Made by a program: the position numbers and the translations under genes. Of a stretch of 59,354 nt of DNA, positions 54,421 to 59,354 are shown piece by piece. The notes beneath the pieces are model-generated. The model searched no databases and had not been told where the DNA came from. It saw nothing but the letters and a program-made list of their open reading frames with translations. The stretch comes from an uncultured Collinsella sp. (GTDB lineage Bacteria > Actinomycetota > Coriobacteriia > Coriobacteriales > Coriobacteriaceae). Each line of letters starts with the position of its first letter. Position 1 is the stretch's first letter. The stretch is from assembly GCA_959026535.1 (NCBI GenBank), contig CAUFMB010000006.1:1-59354 (forward strand). Reading direction: 5' to 3'.

Positions 54421-55986
54421 ATGACACCTGCGCGCTTTGAAATCGGACAAAAGCACAAGCAGGAGAGCGAGGCGGGTTCCAAGGCTAGTTGGAACACGCC
54501 TCGTTCCGATTCACGGCCAACGATGAGCTATCCCTCGCGCATGGCACTTGCTTTTGCTCTGACATCGCTCATGACGGTATTGGTGCTGGTGGGCGTTGTC
54601 TCTGTTGTGTGGGGCACGGTCTTTTCGGATTACACGCGCTCCAATATCGTCGAAATCGCAAATTCCGCTGCCGAGAAGTTGGCGATCTCATATGAGGAAA
54701 ACGGCTCTTGGACCGCGGGAGAACTGCGCACGGTCGCAACGTCGAGTTTGGTTTCCGACGATCTGGGCATGCAGGTAGTCAATAAAAAGGGCGTGATCGT
54801 TTATGACGATTCCTGGCCCTCGGCAAGCGCCACCGCCGATGTACGCGAAAACCAGGCTACGACCGACGACACGAGCGGCAAGAGGGCATCGCATAGCCCG
54901 GTCTCGTCTGCTCCAACCGACTCCGATAGCGTTGCTAACGTCGAGATTGTAACGTCTTCCGGCGAGCATGTCGGACAGGTAAAGCTGTGGGCCATCGGCT
55001 CCGACGCTCTGCTCACCAAGGCGGACTCTGCGTTTAGGGAGAAGACCTTTAACGCCATGGCCCTCGCCGCGGTTGTTGCAATCTGCATTTCGGTCGTTAT
55101 CGGATCGCTCGTGTCGCGCATGCTCACCAAGCCGATTCATCGCATCACCAGTACCGCAAAGCAAATCCGTGACGGCGACCTGTCGGCTCGCACGGGACTG
55201 CGCGGTGATGACGAGATCGATCAGCTGGGTGAGACCTTCGATGAGATGGCCACTTCGCTCGAGAAGGATATGAAACACGAGAAGCGCCTGACCTCAGACG
55301 TTGCACATGAGCTTCGCACGCCGCTTATGGCCATGCTCGCAACGGTCGAGGCCATGCAGGATGGCGTGTATCCCACCGACGATGAGCATTTGGAGACCGT
55401 TGCTTCCGAGACGCGCCGCCTGGCTCGTCTGGTGCAGCAGATGCTCGACCTGTCGCGCATGGAAAACAGCACGGCTCCGCTCAACCTTGAGCCGGTGGAC
55501 ATGGTTCCTTTCGTGCGTTCCATCGTCAATGCCCAGGAGCGCCTGTTTGTCGACCGCGATCTGCGCCTGCGTTTTGCGGACGAGACCCAGGGTCACGACG
55601 ATGTCGTCGAGGCCGATCCCGACATGATCACGCAATGTGTTATCAACCTCATGAGCAACGCCATGCGCTACACCCCCGAGGGCGGTTGGGTCGTGGTGTC
55701 GGTGCTCAGTGACCGCAAGCACGTCAGCATTGCCGTTTCTGATACCGGCATCGGTATTGCCAAGGACGATTTGTCGCGCATCTTCGGGCGGTTTTGGCGC
55801 GCCGATGCCAGCCGCGCCCGCGAAGCTGGCGGCCTGGGCGTTGGCCTCGCCGTGACCAAGCAGATCGTCGAGCGTCACCATGGCTACATATCCGTGGAGT
55901 CGGAGCTTGGAAAGGGTACGACTTTTACAATTCATCTGCCCCGCGAGCACACGGCAGACGCGGCATCTACTACAATGGAGCACTAG
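54421..55986 (+). CDS. Sensor histidine kinase
   Basis: This 521-residue membrane kinase has membrane helix 1 at about 41-66, an extracellular sensor of about 140 residues, and helix 2 at about 211-232. A HAMP linker (KPIHRITSTAKQIRDGDLSAR), the dimerisation box with phospho-His in SDVAHELRTPL, and an ATPase domain (N-box NLMSNAMRYTPE, G1 DTGIGIAKDD, G2 GLGVGLAV) follow. It is cognate to the regulator just upstream. The hydrophilic first 40 residues are unusual; a later start at MSYPSRM (about residue 35) is possible. Confidence 0.93.
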   Translation: MTPARFEIGQKHKQESEAGSKASWNTPRSDSRPTMSYPSRMALAFALTSLMTVLVLVGVVSVVWGTVFSDYTRSNIVEIANSAAEKLAISYEENGSWTAGELRTVATSSLVSDDLGMQVVNKKGVIVYDDSWPSASATADVRENQATTDDTSGKRASHSPVSSAPTDSDSVANVEIVTSSGEHVGQVKLWAIGSDALLTKADSAFREKTFNAMALAAVVAICISVVIGSLVSRMLTKPIHRITSTAKQIRDGDLSARTGLRGDDEIDQLGETFDEMATSLEKDMKHEKRLTSDVAHELRTPLMAMLATVEAMQDGVYPTDDEHLETVASETRRLARLVQQMLDLSRMENSTAPLNLEPVDMVPFVRSIVNAQERLFVDRDLRLRFADETQGHDDVVEADPDMITQCVINLMSNAMRYTPEGGWVVVSVLSDRKHVSIAVSDTGIGIAKDDLSRIFGRFWRADASRAREAGGLGVGLAVTKQIVERHHGYISVESELGKGTTFTIHLPREHTADAASTTMEH

Positions 55987-56044
55987 CTTTTCGCTATTCG
56001 GTGAAGGAGGGGCCGCGTCCCTGCCGCTCCGAGTTTGCGAAAAC

Positions 56045-56064
56045 ATGCGGGAAAGAACCCGCAT
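56045..56064 (+). terminator. Short hairpin between kinase gene and purC
   Basis: A 7-bp stem (56045-56051 with 56058-56064) with a 6-nt loop is followed by TTCTGTCGTATTT. Weak terminator. Confidence 0.4.
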
Positions 56065-56095
56065 TTCTGTCGTATTTAGGTAAGGAGTGACTCAC

Positions 56096-56983
56096 GTGAC
56101 AACGATGGAGCGTCGTCCGGATTCCCGTGGCAAGGTTCGTGATATTTACGATGCCGGTGAAAACCTGCTGATGGTCGCCACCGACCGCATTTCTGCGTTC
56201 GACTTCATTCTTCCCGACGAGATTCCGTTTAAGGGAGAGGTACTCAATCGCATCTCGGCATTCTGGTTCGATAAGTTTGCCGACATCGTCCCCAACCATC
56301 TCGTTTCCATCGACCCGGCGGATTTCCCCGAGGAGTTTGCTGAGTATCGTGACTACCTCGCTGGCCGCGCCATGCTGGTTAAAAAGGCCCAGACGATTCC
56401 TATCGAGTGCATCGTTCGCGGCTATCTGACCGGTTCGGGCAAGAAGACCTACGACGAGAACGGCACCGTCTGCGGCATCCAGCTGCCTGAGGGTCTGACC
56501 GAGGCCTCCAAGCTTCCCGAGCCGCTGTTCACGCCGTCCACGAAGGCCGAGATCGGTGACCACGACGAGAACATCTCGTTCGAGCGTTGCTGCGAGATCG
56601 TGGGTGAGGACATCGCCACGCAGATTCGCGACCTTTCCCTCAAGATCTACAAGGCCGCTGCCGAGTACGCCGCGACCCGTGGCATCATCATTGCCGACAC
56701 CAAGTTCGAGTTTGGTGTTATTGATGGCAAGGTCACGCTGATCGACGAGTGTCTCACGCCCGATTCCAGCCGTTTCTGGCCTGCTGCCAGCTACGAGGAG
56801 GGCAAGATCCAGCCTAGCTACGACAAGCAATTCGTCCGCAATTGGCTCAAGGCCAACTGGGATATGACGGGGGAGACCCCGCACCTGCCCGCCGAGGTCA
56901 TCGATGGCACGTCCGAGCGCTATCGCGAGGCCTTCCAGATCATCACGGGCTCCCAGTTCACAAGCATGAAGGAGAACGCATAA
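56096..56983 (+). CDS. purC: SAICAR synthetase
   Basis: PurC joins aspartate to CAIR using ATP in purine synthesis. The product has 295 residues from GTG 56096, eight bases after AAGGAG; GTG 56087 and ATG 56105 are alternatives. Motifs are GKVRDIYDAGENLLMVATDRISAFD (read in part), ECIVRGYLTGSG, IADTKFEFG and LIDECLTPDSSRFW. The length fits the monofunctional longer form. The next gene starts directly after its stop. Confidence 0.95.
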   Translation: MTTMERRPDSRGKVRDIYDAGENLLMVATDRISAFDFILPDEIPFKGEVLNRISAFWFDKFADIVPNHLVSIDPADFPEEFAEYRDYLAGRAMLVKKAQTIPIECIVRGYLTGSGKKTYDENGTVCGIQLPEGLTEASKLPEPLFTPSTKAEIGDHDENISFERCCEIVGEDIATQIRDLSLKIYKAAAEYAATRGIIIADTKFEFGVIDGKVTLIDECLTPDSSRFWPAASYEEGKIQPSYDKQFVRNWLKANWDMTGETPHLPAEVIDGTSERYREAFQIITGSQFTSMKENA

Positions 56984-57559
56984 GTGAGTACCCGTAGCGC
57001 CACGAACAAGCGCACGCAATCCCACGAGGTTACCGGGGTTGCGCGCAAGTCCGCCGCATCTGCTAAGCCCGCCCGTCAGGCAGCGAGCTCTGTCCGCGTC
57101 GTGCCAGCTTCGTCTAAAGCTCGCCGCAAAGAGCTCGAGAAGGGCGAGAACCTCGAGGGCCTCTCTAAAGAGGAGAAGCGCGCCCGCAAGGCTAAGCAGC
57201 GCGCCAAGGAGGACCGCATCTACACGGTGTCGAATATCCTTCTCAAGCAGGATGAGGACTACACCAAACGCCGCCGTATTTGGTGGGCTGTGCTCGCTAT
57301 CGGCATGGTGCTCGTCGTGGCAATTGGGGCTTCGCTCTACTTCGCTCCCGGCGGCACGGTGTCCAGTCCTGTTCAGATGGTCGGCATCGTTCTGTCCTAT
57401 GTCATCATCCTGGGTGACTTTATCTATGACTTCGCTCGTATTCGTCCGTTGCGCAACATGTATCGCGCGCAGGCCGAGGGCATGTCCGAGAACAAGCTCA
57501 ACGCTCTTATCGAGCGCGCAGCTGCCGAGGAGGACAAAAAGGACTCCAAGAAGAAGTAG
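56984..57559 (+). CDS. Membrane protein of unknown function downstream of purC
   Basis: The product has 191 residues from GTG 56984, immediately after the purC stop and with AAGGAG inside the end of purC. The first 95 residues are basic, Lys/Arg/Ala-rich and probably partly coiled-coil. Two membrane helices follow (about 103-123 and 130-150), then a charged tail rich in Glu and Lys. No family is recognised. Coupling to purC looks real, but a functional link is unproven. Confidence 0.7.
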   Translation: MSTRSATNKRTQSHEVTGVARKSAASAKPARQAASSVRVVPASSKARRKELEKGENLEGLSKEEKRARKAKQRAKEDRIYTVSNILLKQDEDYTKRRRIWWAVLAIGMVLVVAIGASLYFAPGGTVSSPVQMVGIVLSYVIILGDFIYDFARIRPLRNMYRAQAEGMSENKLNALIERAAAEEDKKDSKKK

Positions 57560-57589
57560 CGTTTGCATTCACACTTATCGCTAAGATAT

Positions 57590-57617
57590 AAGGCGCGTCG
57601 TTTTTGCGGCGCGCCTT
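57590..57617 (+). terminator. Terminator of the purC unit
   Basis: An 8-bp stem (57590-57597 with 57610-57617) is followed by TTTATTG. Confidence 0.75.
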
Positions 57618-57648
57618 TTTATTGTCCTATAGATAGATGGAGTGGCAC

Positions 57649-58929
57649 ATGATTCGAGCTGCCCTGACGGTCGAAGAAGCTCTGGAGGGCATGAAGGCCC
57701 TGGAGCCCAAGATTAAAAACTATGCGCGCCTGGTTGTCCGCAAGGGCGTAAACGTCAAGCCCGGCCAGGAGGTTGTCGTTCAGTCTCCGGTCGAGTGCGC
57801 GCCGTTTGCGCGCGTGGTGGTCGCGGAGGCTTATGCCGCCGGCGCTGGCCACGTGACGGTCATTTGGGCCGATGATGCCGTGACGAGGCTCGCGTACGAG
57901 CATGTCGATAAAAGCTATTTTGAGCAGACGCCCGAGTGGAAGCGCATGCAGCTGGATTCCTTGGCCCAAGATGGCGCCTGCTTTATCTTTATCGAGGGTG
58001 CGGATCCTGCAGCCCTCAAGGGCATCGATCCAGCCAAGCCGGCCGCGGCATCCAAGGCGAGGAATACGCAGTGCAAAGTTTTCCGCCGTGGACTGGATTA
58101 CAACATCAATCCGTGGTGCATCGCCGGCGCTCCGGTCGTGGCTTGGGCGCGCGAGGTGTTCCCGGGAGACGCCGATGAGGTTGCAATCTATAAGCTGTGG
58201 AATGCGATTCTGCACACCGCTCGCGCCGATGGCCAGGACCCAGAGAGCGACTGGGAGCTCCATGACGCCGCATTCGAAAAGAACCTGCGTTTCCTGAACG
58301 ACAATCGTTTCGACTGCCTGCATTACACCGCGGCAAATGGAACCGATCTGACGATTGGCATGACGAAGGGTCACGAGTGGGCCGGCGGCAAGGGCAAGAC
58401 GCCCGATGGGCACCCCTTCTTCCCCAACATTCCCACCGAGGAAGTCTTCACTTCGCCCGATCGCATGCGCGCTGACGGTATCGTGTACTCGGCCATGCCG
58501 CTCATCCACCACGGCAATAAAGTCGACGATTTTTGGATTAAGTTCGAGGGCGGCCGCGTGGTGGACTACGACGCCCGCGTGGGCAAGGCAACGCTCGCAA
58601 GTATCATCGATACTGACGAGGGCGCTGCTCACCTGGGAGAGGTCGCGCTCATTTCCAAGAACACGCCGATCCGCGAAAGTGGTGTTCTGTTCTACGATAC
58701 GCTCTATGACGAGAACGCTAGCTGCCATCTCGCGCTAGGTGTCGGTTTCCCCGAATGCATCGAGGGTGGGTACGACATGTCTAAGGAGGAGCTCCTGGAG
58801 CATGGTGTTAACGTCTCGAGCACGCACGTCGATTTTATGATCGGCACGGACGACATCGATATTACGGGCATTACGCCTGATGGACGTGAAGTTGTGATTT
58901 TCCAGAACGGCCAATGGAGTTGGGAATAG
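57649..58929 (+). CDS. Aminopeptidase, M29 family
   Basis: The product has 426 residues from ATG 57649 (ATG 57637 is also possible). It has the M29/thermophilic aminopeptidase pattern: an N-terminal domain with VKPGQEVVVQSPVE, a central AANGTDLTIGM and HEWAGG, FFPNIPTEEVFTSPD with the catalytic/metal Glu residues, and the late VGFPECIEGG and STHVDFMIG elements. These cobalt/zinc enzymes remove N-terminal residues in the cytoplasm. It is followed by tRNA-Lys. Confidence 0.92.
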   Translation: MIRAALTVEEALEGMKALEPKIKNYARLVVRKGVNVKPGQEVVVQSPVECAPFARVVVAEAYAAGAGHVTVIWADDAVTRLAYEHVDKSYFEQTPEWKRMQLDSLAQDGACFIFIEGADPAALKGIDPAKPAAASKARNTQCKVFRRGLDYNINPWCIAGAPVVAWAREVFPGDADEVAIYKLWNAILHTARADGQDPESDWELHDAAFEKNLRFLNDNRFDCLHYTAANGTDLTIGMTKGHEWAGGKGKTPDGHPFFPNIPTEEVFTSPDRMRADGIVYSAMPLIHHGNKVDDFWIKFEGGRVVDYDARVGKATLASIIDTDEGAAHLGEVALISKNTPIRESGVLFYDTLYDENASCHLALGVGFPECIEGGYDMSKEELLEHGVNVSSTHVDFMIGTDDIDITGITPDGREVVIFQNGQWSWE

Positions 58930-58948
58930 TCCCAGACCGTGGTACAAT
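58920..58948 (+). promoter_or_regulatory. Possible promoter of tRNA-Lys
   Basis: TTGGGA (58920-58925) and TACAAT (58943-58948) are 17 nt apart, ending 9 bp before the tRNA and overlapping the end of the aminopeptidase gene. Confidence 0.45.
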
Positions 58949-58957
58949 GCCTCCCGC

Positions 58958-59030
58958 GGGCCGTTAGCTCAGCTGGCAGAGCAGGGGACTTTTAATCCCA
59001 AGGTCCAGGGTTCGAACCCCTGACGGCCCA
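58958..59030 (+). tRNA. tRNA-Lys (anticodon TTT)
   Basis: A 73-nt tRNA with acceptor GGGCCGT pairing ACGGCCC, anticodon TTT, T-arm GGTTCGAACC and discriminator A. CCA is not encoded (CCC follows). Confidence 0.96.
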
Positions 59031-59044
59031 CCCAAAGATTGTTG

Positions 59045-59070
59045 AGACGGTCAACTTCGGTTGGCCGTCT
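59045..59070 (+). terminator. Terminator after tRNA-Lys
   Basis: An 11-bp stem (59045-59055 with 59060-59070) closed by a stable TTCG-type loop and followed by T6. Confidence 0.9.
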
Positions 59071-59078
59071 TTTTTGTT

Positions 59079-59108
59079 GCCGGTGCACGGGTTCGAACCC
59101 GTATCTAT
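59079..59108. repeat. T-arm-like palindrome after tRNA-Lys
   Basis: GCCGGTGCACGGG then TTCGAACCCGT, just past the terminator. It resembles the starts of the tRNA-tail elements after tRNA-Ser and tRNA-Gly, but the three-hairpin core is absent. Confidence 0.35.
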
Positions 59109-59294
59109 CTATATATAAGAACGCTTGGCGAACAAAACCCGCCTTTTACCGATGGGAAACAAATAGCTGATGCCTTTGGAGTAAAGTAGCGCTCCAGAGA
59201 TGACCGATGTCTCAATACTCATAAAACAGCTGGTCATCGCCAATATCAGAAGCCAATGCTTCAGTTTTAACCTCAGTGACGCGACTGAGGGATC
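59109..59294 (-). pseudogene. Possible 3' remnant of a membrane protein gene
   Basis: An open frame of 61 codons on the minus strand reads with a plausible hydrophobic segment (HWLLILAMTSCFMSIETSV) and a basic tail, ending TAG at 59111-59109. It has no good start codon or ribosome site, and an in-frame stop lies just upstream. The rest of the last 320 bp of the window shows nothing else that I can support. Confidence 0.25.
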
Positions 59295-59354
59295 TATTTA
59301 TTTGTGAACAAAATATGGAGTGCGCGATTCCCGCCCCCGGCGCCCCTCCGGTCT

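Overview
This window is the chromosomal replication-origin region of a high-GC actinobacterium, most likely a Collinsella-type member of the Coriobacteriia. The assignment rests on the gene order ATPase-dnaA-dnaN-recF-DUF721-gyrB-gyrA-tRNA-Ile/Ala to the left of the origin and rpmH-rnpA-yidD-yidC-jag-rsmG-parA-parB to the right. It also rests on high-GC codon use, frequent GTG/TTG starts, tandem WYL regulators and a sortase-type LPATG adhesin. No 16S rRNA is present, so the genus is an inference.

Layout: the origin lies near 26.7-30.3 kb. To its left, nearly all genes are on the minus strand: dnaN, recF, a DciA-like gene, gyrB, gyrA, a tRNA-Ile/Ala/Ile cluster, a bifunctional nuclease, typA, the rpsF-ssb-rpsR-rplI operon, dnaB, purA, purD, a Nudix hydrolase and an ABC exporter. 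To its right, most genes are on the plus strand: the rpmH-to-jag group, rsmG, three perfect parS sites, parAB, ddl, a DinG-like exonuclease/helicase, purB, a two-component system, purC and an M29 aminopeptidase. Housekeeping genes therefore follow replication fork direction. The exceptions are an accessory segment at 10.2-14.9 kb and the minus-strand rlmN, WYL pair and giant adhesin at 35.6-49.7 kb.

Accessory DNA clusters at tRNA genes. At 10.2-14.9 kb there are two tRNA-Ser genes, a three-hairpin element bounded by copies of the tRNA-Ser 3' end, an endonuclease-like gene bracketed by inverted 67-71 bp palindromes, a TRIC-family channel, a bactofilin-like membrane protein and an IS200-type tnpA without tnpB. 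At 50.0-50.5 kb tRNA-Gly is followed by three 56-nt units spaced about 130 nt apart. Each ends in a tRNA 3' tail, and their hairpins vary in a compensating way.

The observations I rate highest are these. (1) The tRNA-tail structured elements at two loci. (2) A GHKL ATPase / Gln-Pro-rich linker / winged-helix protein encoded immediately upstream of dnaA, apparently in the same operon. (3) A variant DnaA recognition loop (GNRNHSTV instead of GGRDHTTV), coinciding with TTTTCAACA-type repeats rather than standard DnaA boxes at the origin. (4) The palindrome-bracketed endonuclease cassette. (5) A 34-bp perfect inverted repeat next to gyrA. (6) An M28-peptidase-like membrane protein split by about 670 disordered residues. 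All coordinates come from reading the sequence; no database search was possible.
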